Assembly: GCA_030762935.1 (NCBI GenBank)
Contig: CM060900.1
Location: forward strand, 112,868,620 to 112,932,619
From: Hymenopus coronatus
Taxonomy: Eukaryota; Arthropoda; Insecta; Mantodea; Hymenopodidae
Reading direction: 5' to 3'
DNA length: 64,000 bases
The notes below the pieces were generated by a model that was not told where the DNA came from, ran no database searches, and saw only the letters and a program-made list of their open reading frames with translations. The translations under genes were made by a program, and so were the position numbers. Position 1 is the stretch's first letter. Each line of letters begins with the position of its first letter. Below, piece by piece: positions 1-11,350 of the stretch.

Positions 1-15
1 TCTCAATAATTAGGA

Positions 16-53
16 TCTTCTTCTTCTTCTTCTTCTTCTTCTTCTTCTTCTTC
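16..53. repeat. (TTC)n microsatellite
   Basis: About twelve uninterrupted CTT/TTC units followed by unique AT-rich sequence. Confidence 0.9.
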
Positions 54-2399
54 AATAATGTTATTAAAATAAGACAATTATAGAAGAAGGAATAGCATTA
101 AAATAGATGAGTATAAAAACAAGTGTTGAAATTGTACAGACATGCAAGGTGTGTGTGTCTTAGATGTTTGGAATGGAATGCTTAGAAATTGGGTCATCAT
201 ATCTCAATCAGTGATTGGACAAGATACTGTGGGCACACTGCCCCTATTCTGAGTACTCCATCTGACACAGGGTCACAGGTATATGCAGATGTGAATGTCT
301 TGGTCAGGACGGTTCTGAGAAAATGTTCTAAGATTCCAGTTACTAGCTGTTCTTTTGATAGAAGATTCTCTATGCTTCACACTTTATGACTTAAATAAAG
401 ATCAACCATGAACCAAGAAAGACTAGAGAATGTATTACTGTTCATGAAACAGAAAATTGCAATAAATATCAGTGAAAAAAATATTGAACTCAAAGAGATG
501 GTCCCTTTTAAGAGGAGAATGCCACTTTACCAGTCAGGTAAAGATAGCAAGTCTTTGGTTTTCTTAAACTTGTTTTTGTAAAGACTGTAAATAAGTTAAA
601 ATTGTAACTTTAAACTCAATGCTTAAATGCAATATATTATTATTTAGGGTTGTTAATGTGTCAATCTTGAAAACTTGAAGTTTTTCACTCTGAAAAACAC
701 AGGTTTTGATAGCAAACAGTGCATGGAATACAATTTTCATGGTTGAACATTTAAAAATTTATTTTGGGGAGGACCCTCAGACCCTTTCCCTTCTGCCCCT
801 CCAGGGTATAGTCCATGCTCACCAGATCCCTTCAAAGGTTCCCCCATTATAACTGCGCACACCTATGTGCACAACTTAAGTACCTGTGCAAGAATATATG
901 TAGATAAATGACTATTTGCATTAAAGTTTGTACCTAATTTTGGTTAAATTTTAAATCAGTTGAGTAAAGAAGTGATTTAGCTAAATACGAGGTTTATGAA
1001 TAAGGAACAAAAAATATTTATCTGTGATATGCATATTACCACAATTCAGGTATTTAGCGTGTAAATTATATAAAGGTGTTTTTAATTCTTGTATGTCTAC
1101 AATTGTCCTTGTACAGTTTTCTGCACAGGCCTCCCATGATAAATTATACAGTGTACATCTGAGCCATTTCAAAACTTGTTATGAATGCTTGGGTATGTTG
1201 AAAGAAACCATTTGAGATAAGGAACATATAGAGGTTAAACATGAAATGCACAAACAATTCCATTCACATGCTGAAATGTGCTTGTGAGGTCATGTTGTTT
1301 CTTATACAGTAATAACAATCCCAGTTAGTACTTTTTCTACAGTACTTCATAATCAAAATCTATTGTAACTGGCACACTGGGTAATTTTCCCTCCGTCTTT
1401 TATTACCTACAGGCTATAAGACACTACAGTTCACATTGGTAGAGCTTGTAAAATAGTATCAATTGAGTAGTGGAAGAATAAATATCTGAAGTGTCCCACT
1501 ATGATTGCATACTGCTTATCTCAAATTGTTCTTAACAATATACCCAAATACCTCCCTGTGTCGCTATCATATCCTTTGGCTGCTATTTAAAGTGCAAGTT
1601 CTATAATAACTGTTTATATTAGTTACAAAGAATATTAACTGTACTGTTAAAAATAAATAAAAGTCTGATGAATAAAGTTAATGACATTTATTTTTAAATT
1701 TTTTTATATTTTTTCTTCAAGTAGGTAATGTATCATTATTGCAAAATACTTTGTTTCCATTGGTAGTGTACATCATAATTGCCAAAGTATTCATTTACAG
1801 CCCACTTTTTTTTTTCTTGGGTGTTCAATGCCCACCTTTACTAAATAGGCACTGCAGGCAATAGCCCACTCAAGTTTTGTGTGCACATGGAGATGCATCC
1901 TGCTGCGTGTCCATGGTTCGCCATGTTACCCCTAAACTACAAAGGACAACAGACTAAGATTATTGGATAATAAAAACTATCAGTGGAAATACAAGGCTAA
2001 TTTGTTTTATAACTTTCTATTTGTAGATGAAATCCAATCTTTGATCCATTGCTTAAGCAAATATTTGATAGCTCACTGGTTGAAGTTGGGAACTGAACAC
2101 ATATTCTCAGCAACTTTACTCTAATCCGTCACCTAAATACGTTTATCATATGTCAATATTATCAACAAGGTGGTGCTACTGCAAATTAATGCATAGCTGA
2201 TATACTTTAGTTTAAGAGATTTTAGCTTTCAGTACTACTCCATACGACCTTAGTAGCTTATGTATGACAATTACAATGTGCATGATTTTCTTTTCCAAAC
2301 GAAGCTCCTATTTTTCTAAACACATTATGCAAATATCTCAACTTGTTAAACCTTGCTCCACTGTGCCAACAATAATTATAGGTTTTGTGCTTTAAAAAT
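54..2399. other. AT-rich stretch without recognisable gene
   Basis: Only short, stop-rich frames on both strands. I see no conserved domain, tRNA-like box or clear repeat. It is most likely intergenic or intronic DNA of a large insect genome. Confidence 0.5.
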
Positions 2400-2787
2400 G
2401 GTGCTAAACAGTCCAAATAGTGGAAGACCAAAGTTGTTTACATTGCAAGAAACCTAGAAAGATTATTATACAGGAAATAGCAACTGATCAAAAAATTAGT
2501 GATGTGAAGTTGGTTGATATTAATCAAAGATTATTGAGAAGCCAGGTATCATGACCGAGTACCCCAAAAGACGTTCTCAGTTAATAAGAAAACTCAAATA
2601 AGACACGTACATTTTGCAAGAGAGCACTTCTGGGATAGGGTAATTTTTTCCAACATAAGTAAGTTTAACACTTTTGGTTCCAGTGAAAGATGTATGGACT
2701 GGTGCAAAAAGAATACAGACATGGTTCCACAATATTTTGTGCCCACAATAAAACACGGAGGTGGTTCAGTGGTGATCTGGGGATATA

Positions 2788-4126
2788 CAAGGTGTATATA
2801 AATGAATATCGGGGTTTTAACTCTTTATAATATTTATTACATTCAACTTACAGTTATGAATATGTCAAATGAAAAGGCAACTCGAACAATTTTAGCAAGA
2901 AGCTTATAAATGTTCAATGTGACTACCCTTTGTCACACGGCACACATCAAGTCTATAGCCGAGTTCTTCCCAAACGTTGATAAGTGTGTATTCAGTAATT
3001 GTAGCAACAGCTGCTTCAATCCGGTTTCTTAATTCAGGGAGGTCAGCTGGTAGCGGAGGCATGTACACACGATCCTTGATGAAGCCCCAAAGGTAAAAAT
3101 TGCATGGCGTTAGGTCAGGAGAACGTGGAGGCCATGCATAGCAAGCCCTGTCATTGGGGCCCTTGTGGCCTATCCAGCGCTCGGGTACAGTGACGTACAA
3201 CCAATCGCGTACTTCGTTATGCCAGTGAGGTGGCACACCATCCTGCTGGAAAATGAAGTTCTCTGGCTCACTTACTTCCAACTGAGGGAAGAGCTATTGC
3301 TCTAGTATATCAAGGTAAGAAGTGCCAGTTGCAGTAGGTTCACCAAAAACGAAAGGCCCATAAACTTTTTGCCGGGATACGGCACAAAAAATATTCACTT
3401 TAGGGGAATCTTGTTGCATTTGTACCATCTTGTGAGGATTTTCTGAGCCCCAGATGCGCACATTATGAGTGTTAATATGTCCACTAAGGTGAAAGGTCGA
3501 TTCATCACTGAAGACAACACGATCCACAAAATCGTCATGAAACAATATGTGGTTTGCGAATTTGGCACGTAATCCATGGTCTGTCGGCTTTAGAGCCTGT
3601 AATAACTGTAAATGGTAAGGATGTAGCTGTAAGCGTTTTCTTACGACTTTCCAAGCAGTCGACACAGGAACTTGTAATTCACGACTAGCCTTCCGGATTG
3701 ATTTCTTTGGGCTACAAGTGAACGACTCTCTCACTCGCTCAACAGTCTCTTCACTTACTCCTGGTCATCCCGTGCTCTTCCCTTTACAAAGGCAGCCAGT
3801 ATCTTCAAACTGATTATACCATCTATGAATTTTTTTATCACTAGGAGGATCGCAACCGAACTTACTATGGAACGCACGTAGTAACTACAGATTCGGTCTT
3901 TGCAAATTGCAAAACACAAAATGCTTTCTGTTTACTAGTCGCAATCTTTGCTACTACCGCTGTCTAGTGGATTGCGGCAGAAACATTGCATGCACATGCG
4001 CACTTGTGCCAACAAACAAAACTGTTGGAGTTGCTTTTTCATCTGACATATCATTTATAACTGTAAGTTGAATGTAATAAATATTATAAAGAGTTAAAAC
4101 CCTGATATTCATTTATGTACACCCTG
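2788..4126 (-). mobile_element. mariner-superfamily element (DD41D type) with ~100-bp inverted ends
   Basis: The two ends are near-perfect inverted repeats about 95-100 bp long, both starting CARGGTGTAYATAAATG, and both abut a TA dinucleotide (2,786-2,787 and 4,127-4,128), the target duplication typical of this superfamily. The 1,339-bp length fits a complete autonomous-size copy. It lies inside a Tc1 relic, and removing it rejoins that transposase. The minus-strand transposase has 41 residues between the second and third catalytic Asp, so I place it in the DD41D group rather than classical DD34D mariner. Long inverted ends are unusual for mariner, which normally has about 30 bp. Confidence 0.85.
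2904..3940 (-). pseudogene. DD41D mariner transposase with in-frame stops and a frameshift
   Basis: Reading the minus strand from about 3,940 there is an N-terminal helix-turn-helix region ending near RWYNQFEDTGCL, a second DNA-binding segment (SIRKASRELQVPVSTAWKVV), then the DDE core: VVFSDESTFHLSG (first Asp), FIFQQDGVPPHW (second Asp) and WPPRSPDLTPCNFYLWG (third Asp). It ends at 2,904. Damage seen: a frameshift near 3,880, a stop after the STG segment near 3,766, and an in-frame stop at about 3,294 between the first and second Asp. All three catalytic Asp codons are kept. The protein is otherwise full length (about 340 codons). Enough is preserved to suggest moderate age. Confidence 0.85.
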
Positions 4127-4565
4127 TATAAACATTTGGGGTGTAAGTCCACTGCATACGATCAATAGAAAGGTGGACCATAAAGCGTATATAAGCATTT
4201 AAAGCAAAATTTGCATACTGGTGCTCAGAAACTAGGTCTTGAGAAACTTATTTTTCTGCAGAACCACCACCCCAAACATACAGCTGGAAACGCTTGCCTG
4301 TGCCTGCCTTACAACATGTCAAAGCAACTTCCTATGTCACCTCAGTCAGCACATACCAAATCCATAGAATGACGGTGGTCCATTTTGGATTATAAAATCA
4401 AAAAACCACATCTTTTCCAGCCAAGAAACCTTGAAAGAGGCACTTCAAATATAATAGGGCTTAATTGAGTCAAAGACAGCAACAGATCAAGTGGAATCAA
4501 TGCCACAGAAACTGGAGGCAATTATAAAAGCAAAGGGAAGCTTACTGAATATTGAATGAAGTATA

Positions 4566-4884
4566 TGCAGGATATAAATGGATAACACTGCACAAATTTT
4601 AATGACAGTAGATGTGTACTAGTAGATCAATTTGAGATAAGAAACCAATAGTCTACGAGGTAAAGTTACTAGGTTAGTATTTTCAGTAATTAGAAAGAAA
4701 TATGAAAATGGTTTTGATTTGAAATAAAACTAGAACTTATTATGCACTTGTCTTTCATCTCTCTGAAGCAGCATTTCTAAATTTTAAAGTTACCAAAATC
4801 ACTTAAATTTCAAACCTAATATGGGCTGCACACCACTGCAGTGGACAACAGGTTCTGGTGAATGGCTAAAGAAATAGTTGTACT
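4566..4884. other. no recognisable feature
   Basis: AT-rich, stop-dense DNA following the Tc1 relic. I see nothing in it. Confidence 0.4.
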
Positions 4885-5000
4885 TTGGCTGCATGGTTAG
4901 GCGGATTGACTGGGAACCCGAAAAAACCTGAGAAATCAGTTCAAATCTAGAAATGAGCAAAATTTTTTTTTCCTTTATTTCTTTTCTATCTTGTGAGCAA
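4885..5000 (+). mobile_element. possible tRNA-derived SINE head
   Basis: TGGTTAGGCGG resembles an internal A box, and about 35 bp later AGTTCAAATCT resembles a B box. A T-rich stretch follows. No flanking duplication was found, so this is a tentative tRNA-like SINE fragment. Confidence 0.35.
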
Positions 5001-6594
5001 TATTATGTGTATGCCTTAAAATTTCAAACTACAACCATCATCTAAAATGCACAGGGTATTGCTTACTGTTGCTTCCTCGTACATCTGATGGCTAAGGCTG
5101 GAGGATTGTGTAAATGACATTGTCCTGAAGTTGTTGGTTGGTGATAAGTAAATAGCACAAAGTACTATGACTCCCCAATAGAGGCATTGAGACCCTATGT
5201 GGTAGTATGACTGATACCCCTGGCAGACACTAATATCACATACTTTTTACTTAAGTATCAGTAATCAAGTCTCCCACTCTCATTTCCTATTTGTCTTCTG
5301 TACTCAATACTACATTGAAACAATTAAATAGGTACTCAGGGAACATGGAGCAAAATTGCACTTTGTTTATAGCGAAGCAGGATGTCATTCTATAATAGCT
5401 GCATGGATTTACAGCGAAATGTACACCAATAGACAGCAGCCCCATCGGATCACTCTTGAATTTGTTGATTGGTGTTTGTGAGAAAGTGGTCCTGTGATTT
5501 CCTCTCTGGAATAAATTGTCTACTACCAGAAAATTTGTGCAGTTATTTATTTACATCTTGTAATTTTATAAAATATTACTAAAATGGGAGGTGTACAATC
5601 ACTTCTTATTGGAAATAATAGCATTTGTTTATAATAAGTTGAAATCATTTATTAATTTGTACATGTTTTGTGATGTAATATTACTTAACACAGCTTATGC
5701 ATTAGCACATTGAAACCCGGGCATTTCAGTGGATGAAGTGGCAAGAAACCAGGGTTTTTACACCTACTTTGAGTTATTATTTACAGTGTATCAATTAAAT
5801 CTGCTGAAAAGTATTGGGACAATCTAAAAGCATAGCATTCAGGGATTTCTCAACAAGTAAGAAAATAGTCATAATTTCCGTATTAGTAATTTATTTTAAA
5901 TTTACAAGTATCAGATATGTGTTTGAAAAACTCTCCCTTGGAATCAGAATTTTCCACAGCTTCAGTTCACAGAAATAGAGGAAAATGCAGCATTTTAACA
6001 TTTAAGAGCCAAACATAACAAACAGATAACCACCTTCAAAGAAAATAGTGCGACTACCCGAGAGCAGCCAATATTACTAAATCTCCTAAAATTCCTAATA
6101 GTTAACTAAAGCAAGGACAGATGGCAGCACAGATCAGACAACTAAATGATAACTGATGTATGTTCTTTGCCACATAGCCTAAGACCAAGTTAAGGTCGTA
6201 GAATTGCATTAAAAGTGTTAGAAATACCTGCCCAAGCTATGCTCGGATGTGGGACATTTCGCACGGCCCGAGCTATATTCGGTCTTGGGCTCCAATGTGT
6301 TAATGAACATGATAAAGTTATTTACATATTTGCCAGTATTCTTTTTCCTCCAGTTTTTTTAAAGGTAATTTTCTAGGTGTAAGAACACTTTTTACATGGA
6401 CATGGAACATGGACTTCTAACACCACATAGATGACAGGAAAGTGTATGAGATATTTGCGATATGAGTATAATGATAGGCTGTGCAGCCTGAAGGACCAAA
6501 CACACAAATTGTTTTGGACAGCTGTGGTATTACATGCTAATCACAAAATGTTTACCAGGTGTGCACATTTGTATTTCCTTTTATACTGACATAG
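5001..6594. other. no recognisable feature
   Basis: AT-rich sequence with short frames only on both strands. No domain, RNA gene or clear repeat was recognised. Confidence 0.4.
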
Positions 6595-6665
6595 GTAGCC
6601 AAGGTCGTTAAAGCATGGATTTGCGAATGGGAGGTCTGCAGTTTAAATCCTGCTATGACGTTGCT
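6595..6665 (+). mobile_element. tRNA-like SINE head (tentative)
   Basis: TAGCCAAGGTCGTTAAAG resembles an A-box region and GCAGTTTAAATCCTGC a B-box region at tRNA-like spacing. The structure is too diverged for a tRNA gene, so a SINE relic is the likelier reading. Confidence 0.35.
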
Positions 6666-7135
6666 CTCTGATTGACACAAGGTCTTTATGACTGGTAATT
6701 GCTGGGAAGGTAAACCTAAGCTTAGACCTAGAACATTCCTTCCTAAATTTCCTATCCCAATTGAGGAGGTTTCTGGAAGGACCCATAAGACAATGTGACA
6801 AATTGAACTATTTGCAATCAAAGGTTAAAAACCAAAGGTATGTGTAACTTAATAAAAGCAACATGTAATATGATTGAAAGTCCACTTTCTAACTCATTTT
6901 GCATTTTGTAAATAGAAATATTTTATTTTGAAAATTAAAAGCACCACAGCCTCGAAAATATAACAATAGTAAACTTGCACATGGGTCCAAAAGAAACAAC
7001 TAAATTGAGCAAATACTTCCATGAATCAGAAGATTAAAAACTATGCCAAGTAGAAAGAGTTTTGTTACAGCTGCAGAATATAGGAAAAAGCAGCAGATCT
7101 ATGGTGCTATCTGCAGGTAGTAGCAAAATAGGTAA
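6666..7135. other. no recognisable feature
   Basis: AT-rich DNA, short frames only. The first part could be the body of the SINE-like unit upstream. Confidence 0.35.
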
Positions 7136-7206
7136 GCTTATGTGCAGGAATGGCAATTCATAATGTAAAGAATTTTCAGGATATTCATTTTATGGGAGAT
7201 TTAGAT
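7136..7206 (+). pseudogene. small NUMT from the ND5 gene
   Basis: About 70 bp aligns with few mismatches to the ND5 segment of the large NUMT at 48,523-48,593. Shared blocks include ATTCATAATGTAAA and AATTTTCAGGATATTC. Several third-position-like differences exist, so it is an older or separate transfer. Sequence on either side is unrelated to mitochondrial DNA. Confidence 0.8.
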
Positions 7207-7454
7207 AATGTTATGCATCTACATGTAGCCAAGTTAGAGACTTCAGTTCAATCCACTGCATGTTGATATAAAGAGTGAAAAAGTTTTATATTTTTGGAAA
7301 ATATTGGCTGGAAAATGGTAAGCATTTGGCTGGTATGCATTCTACTACATGCTTGTGGGACATTGCATAAATTTTTTTTACTGAATCCTAAACCTGCCAA
7401 AAAATTGTAATGAACATGAAAAAAATTCCCCTGCTTCTTCCTCCTCCTTCAATG

Positions 7455-7905
7455 GATTACCTCCTCTTTGTAGGACTAAATCCCTAAGGATGACAAGCAA
7501 ATGCCTTAAAATTAAATTAAATTGAGTGTTATTTGTGGGTGCTCTTCAACTGCTGTGTTTTTCAGTGTCCCATTCTATATTGGGTGTGATATTAATTTTG
7601 CTCAGAGGCCTCTTTTTCAGGCTTGAGGTTCTTTTACATATTGTAAATCTATGACATGGGACCAATGGCTTGGATAGTGGCTTGTTGAAGAGCAGGCAAA
7701 CTTTGGATGATAGCACATCTATGTTGATCAACCCAATGCTTGTATAGTGGTGAAGAAGGGAACAAATGAAATACAGTGAGGAAAGGAATGATAGGAAAAC
7801 TCATGGATCAAGTTATCCAACCCAGCATTTGATTATAACTGAAGAAAGCAATAAAAAAAAAACTTCCATCAGGTTGATCAGCCTGGCACCTTCCAAATAT
7901 GAGTC
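7455..7905. repeat. diverged dispersed repeat, copy 1
   Basis: Blocks such as GTTGAAGAGCAGG, ATCAACCCAATG and GTATAGTGGTGAAGAAGG recur in the same order at 9,150-9,330, at perhaps 75-80% similarity by eye. No protein domain was seen. It may be a SINE or the body of a non-autonomous DNA element. Confidence 0.6.
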
Positions 7906-9149
7906 GTACATGTTACTGCCACACCATATCACTTGAAGAAAAGAAAATTCAAATATTAAAAAGAAATAAATTTGATGTCAACATAAATGAGTGGATTCCC
8001 GATGCAATGGTGCTTCTACAAAAGATAAGAGTCAGAGGGAACAGATAAATTGATCAGCATTATTGATGACAAGAATTAAGTACGCTTTGTATTTATTTTC
8101 AACAATTTTTCAATATATTGCTTATTGACAAGAACACCAGTTTAAGTTATTACTACAGAATAAAGAAAAGTATACTCTATGCATTGATGAAACTAATGTA
8201 AATCTGTTCTGAAACAGGCTGTTTTGAAATTTGAAATGTGTACATAAGGCTAGTGTAAGAAACACCACTTGCCAAAAATATGAGTGTTCCAGCTTATGTG
8301 GTATGGGTATAGCCATTCTATATTTAAGATCACTTTTGCAAAATAGTGGACTTATCACTTGAATCAGTACTTCAAAATCACTTGAAGTCCCACTGCCAAA
8401 AATCTCATAGCACTTCTATGTATTAAAATTTAAGTCCTTTAGAATATTTTCAGCATTTTCTGCACTACAGAGAAATTGATGCATATCCAACAACTTCTTT
8501 AATTTGTATATTTTTTTTAATGGGAAATGCATATAAGCAGCACTGGCAGCTGCAGGTATTTCACAGGATAGGTGTGGATATACTTTACAGCAGTACATCG
8601 GTGAAATTTGGTAAAAAATTTGTATGTTCCGATTTTTTAATTTGGTAAATTGTTATTACACTTATAACTTGTACTTTCGTGCTATATAATTGGTTTTTAA
8701 TATGAAACATTTCAAAGCAACAAATGGCTATTTATTTGGTCCTGTACCATTTTAGTATTTATATCTTAATCTCCAATTTGTCTCATGTTATTTCTTCAGC
8801 ATTTTAACCCTTCAAAATGCTCCTTGGATCACACTTTATAACTTACGACTTTGAAATTTTCTGGAGAGTTTCAGACATAATGGATTTAAAAACTGTTCTG
8901 CCCTAGTTTAAGAATATAAGTAGTTCAGCTGAAATTAATTATTTTCCATAACCCAAAATGAAAATGTTGAAAAATTCAATAACATGTGAACAAACTTTTT
9001 TTCTTTTAAACTAATTAAAATTCAGTAATGCCTACAAAAAATGTCTTTATATTTATATATTAAGCTCACATTAAAAGTTTGGAAGGGATGTGATAAATCT
9101 TAAGAGTCTAAGGAGAATTTCATATTTGTTCTTTCTTCTTGTTTCTTGG
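7906..9149. other. no recognisable feature
   Basis: AT-rich DNA, only short frames, nothing recognised. Confidence 0.4.
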
Positions 9150-9440
9150 TTTGCAGGATTTAAATCCCCAAGGTCTTACAAGCCTATGTCTTTAGTCAGA
9201 AACCTGTTGAGGAGCAGGAAAAGTTTGGATCACAGTATATCCAGGATAGGTGATCAGCCCAATGTCTGGTATAGTGGTGGTGAAGAAGGAAATGATATAG
9301 GGGAAAATTTTGTATCAAATTAACCAAACCAACATTCACCTAGCAATGAGGAAAGCCACAAAACAACCTTAAGTTAGCCCTAGGTATTTGAAACTGAAAC
9401 TTCACAAATGCAGGCCACAGAGTTACCACTTGAGCCATCC
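9150..9440. repeat. diverged dispersed repeat, copy 2
   Basis: Shares GTTGAGGAGCAGG, ATCAGCCCAATG and GTATAGTGGTGGTGAAGAAGG with 7,640-7,760, in the same order. GGATTTAAATCCCCAAGG is comparable to GGACTAAATCCCTAAGG near 7,473. The 3' part (AGAGTTACCACTTGAGCCATCCA) looks like the antisense of a tRNA-like A box, so it may be a SINE family. Confidence 0.55.
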
Positions 9441-10470
9441 ACTTGGTGGCATTTCACATTACCATATCAAAAATATATTGTGAATAGAAAAAATTAATAC
9501 CTTTACAAAAGTTTTACACGACTTAATAAAACTTCCATGTGCTACAGAAGTTTTGTTCTGAGCATATGGTAAAAAAGCACTCCACCAAAAATTTGGCACC
9601 AAGATTTCACCAGAAATACACATTTTAGGGTCTCTTGAATAAAAAAAAAACAAAAATAATAATAAAAAAAGAAGATTATTAGAAAAAGGATTGTGAGCAT
9701 GTGTGTGTGTTAACACAATAACTCAAAAACAAAAAGTCAGTAAAATACCAAACTTGGTATTTAAGTTTAATATCTTCCAAGGATGCAACACAAATATTTT
9801 GAGGGAAATACCCACACCCCAAACTACCCTTTACATGGAAAAAATTTGAACATTTTGATTTTCTCAAAAATGACTGATGATTTTGATTAAAATACTGTAT
9901 AAGAAATAAAATAAGATGTTTACATGAAAAATAAAATGTATATTGGTGGAATTGCCTATGAAGACTTCTTTATTCTGGATGAATTTTGCATAACTGGTAA
10001 ACTGTAATAGTAAGACAAAAACTACACACAAAAATGTAGATCTGGTTAAAAAAAACACAATTTATGTCATATACATTTTTTTCATGGAGTTTATTTTTTT
10101 TGGATATTCCTTGTTATTAGTTTCAATTTTAAAATGCTAAAACTTTTCAGATACAGGAATTTATCAACTCCTAGCAATGCAAAGAAAAGGATTTCATCCA
10201 CATTGCAACCAGCTTTTAAAATATTTTACTATTGCTTTAGCCTAGTATCCCTCATTTCCCTTCTCATTACAAGAAAACAAGTAATAAGACCATTTCTGCT
10301 AATGCTCATCTCGATTAGCATGAAGTAGATAACAAAATAAGCTTTTTAACACAAATGTAGAGAAAGCCATGTGAATGGAACAAATCAGATTTTTTTGATT
10401 TTTTAAATTTTCATTTATGCATTACCTTAGACGTTCATACAAATGTTGTGAGGTTCCACAAACTGTTCAC
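9441..10470. other. no recognisable feature
   Basis: AT-rich DNA with homopolymer tracts and no coding potential I can defend. Confidence 0.4.
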
Positions 10471-10530
10471 AAACATTCAGTGCATTTTGAATTAATTGTT
10501 ACTTCCACACTAGCCGCATGTGGTACAGGA

Positions 10531-10640
10531 GTTTGAAAGGTAGAGTCTAGACTAAAAATGCAATGCCATAGCTGGGATTTGAAACATGGATCTTCTGGTC
10601 TCCATCCAGTTGACCTAACCACTGAGCTACCATGGCAACA
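10531..10640 (-). mobile_element. tRNA-derived SINE, left copy
   Basis: On the minus strand: GGTAGCTCAGTGGTTA (A box), then GTTTCAAATCCC (B box), then a body ending near GACTCTACCTTTCAAAC. The spacing and boxes fit a tRNA-derived pol III promoter. Confidence 0.75.
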
Positions 10641-10724
10641 TATGTCATCTCAAACTAATTTGAGATTTACTTGTGGTTTGCTGGGATAAATGTGTCAATA
10701 GGAGAATTAATTGCCATGTCAGTA

Positions 10725-10834
10725 TGTTGCCACGGTAGCTCAGCAGTTAAGAGCAACTGGACTGATACCAGCAGATCCATGGTTCAAATCCCAGCTATGG
10801 CTTTGTATTTTTCAGTCCGACTCTACCTTTTAAA
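10725..10834 (+). mobile_element. tRNA-derived SINE, right copy
   Basis: GGTAGCTCAGCAGTTAAG (A box) and GGTTCAAATCCC (B box), with the same short body ending CGACTCTACCTTTTAAAC. It is roughly 80% similar to the left copy. Its last bases merge into the right 17-bp repeat. Confidence 0.75.
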
Positions 10835-10848
10835 CATTCAGTGCATTT

Positions 10849-11350
10849 GTTCTAAAACATCTGTATTTCTGTTTGCAGGTTAATTGCATTCAGATGTGGA
10901 CTAGGCCTAAGTACTTACCTTTCTCTTTTTCTAAATTTATTCCCATATGTTGCTTTCATTGCTGCTCAATTTTCAGCTGACATTGTTTTTCTTGCTTAAA
11001 ATTGTCTTCATTATAACTTTTGTTGTGTTTAATTGAAGCTAAAACATTGTTCAGAATAAACACATCTTTAGCATTCACAACTGTCGTCTGGAGCAACAGG
11101 AGTGTTGCTGCAACTTGGAACACCAAATGGTGGTGTGGCTTGGCATTTAGACCCTGCATCATCTGTTTGTTGTTATTTGAACAATATAGAAAGAATAAGG
11201 TACAGATTATGGGGCCTGTGCACATAAAGCACGAGTGCAAACAAAAATAAAAAAAATTGTGCTATTTATTGTAAATCTAATTTCCATCACCAATATTAAT
11301 ATTCACTGGAAAGTAAGAGGAGTATTTTGAGGTTTATAAACTGAGATATA
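10849..11350. other. AT-rich DNA; its end belongs to a repeat shared with 22.8 kb
   Basis: No gene seen. The last ~25 bp (TTTATAAACTGAGATATA) match 22,812-22,833, the uninterrupted paralogue of the site hit by the mariner element that follows. Confidence 0.5.

Larger units (their letters stand above)
2400..4565 (+). pseudogene. decayed Tc1-like transposase, split by a mariner insertion
   Basis: Fragments of a Tc1-type DDE transposase can be read on the plus strand on both sides of the element at 2,788-4,126. The left part (about 2,400-2,787) shows a GRPK-type linker, then a FSNISKFNTFGS segment where Tc1 proteins have the first catalytic Asp, then VPTIKHGGGSVVIWGY, a Tc1 signature. The right part (about 4,140-4,560) resumes with GVSPLH and VDHKAY, a NHHPKHTAGN segment in place of the usual DNDPKHTA motif, and a degraded SPDLNPIE region. 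Several stops and frameshifts make it non-functional. The join across the insertion is collinear, which supports one older element broken by a younger one. I did not locate its terminal inverted repeats, so the ends are approximate. Confidence 0.75.
10471..10848. mobile_element. head-to-head SINE pair bounded by a 17-bp direct repeat
   Basis: Two tRNA-derived SINE units face each other (minus copy 10,531-10,640, plus copy 10,725-10,834), separated by about 85 bp. The same 17 bases, AAACATTCAGTGCATTT, occur perfectly at 10,471-10,487 and 10,832-10,848, enclosing both units. This looks like a target duplication of the composite as a whole, not of either SINE alone. The arms could fold into a long imperfect hairpin. 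Confidence 0.7.

Noticed and set aside
10671..10883. 70-codon ORF over the right SINE
   Set aside because: Runs through the tRNA-like boxes of a SINE; no protein similarity.
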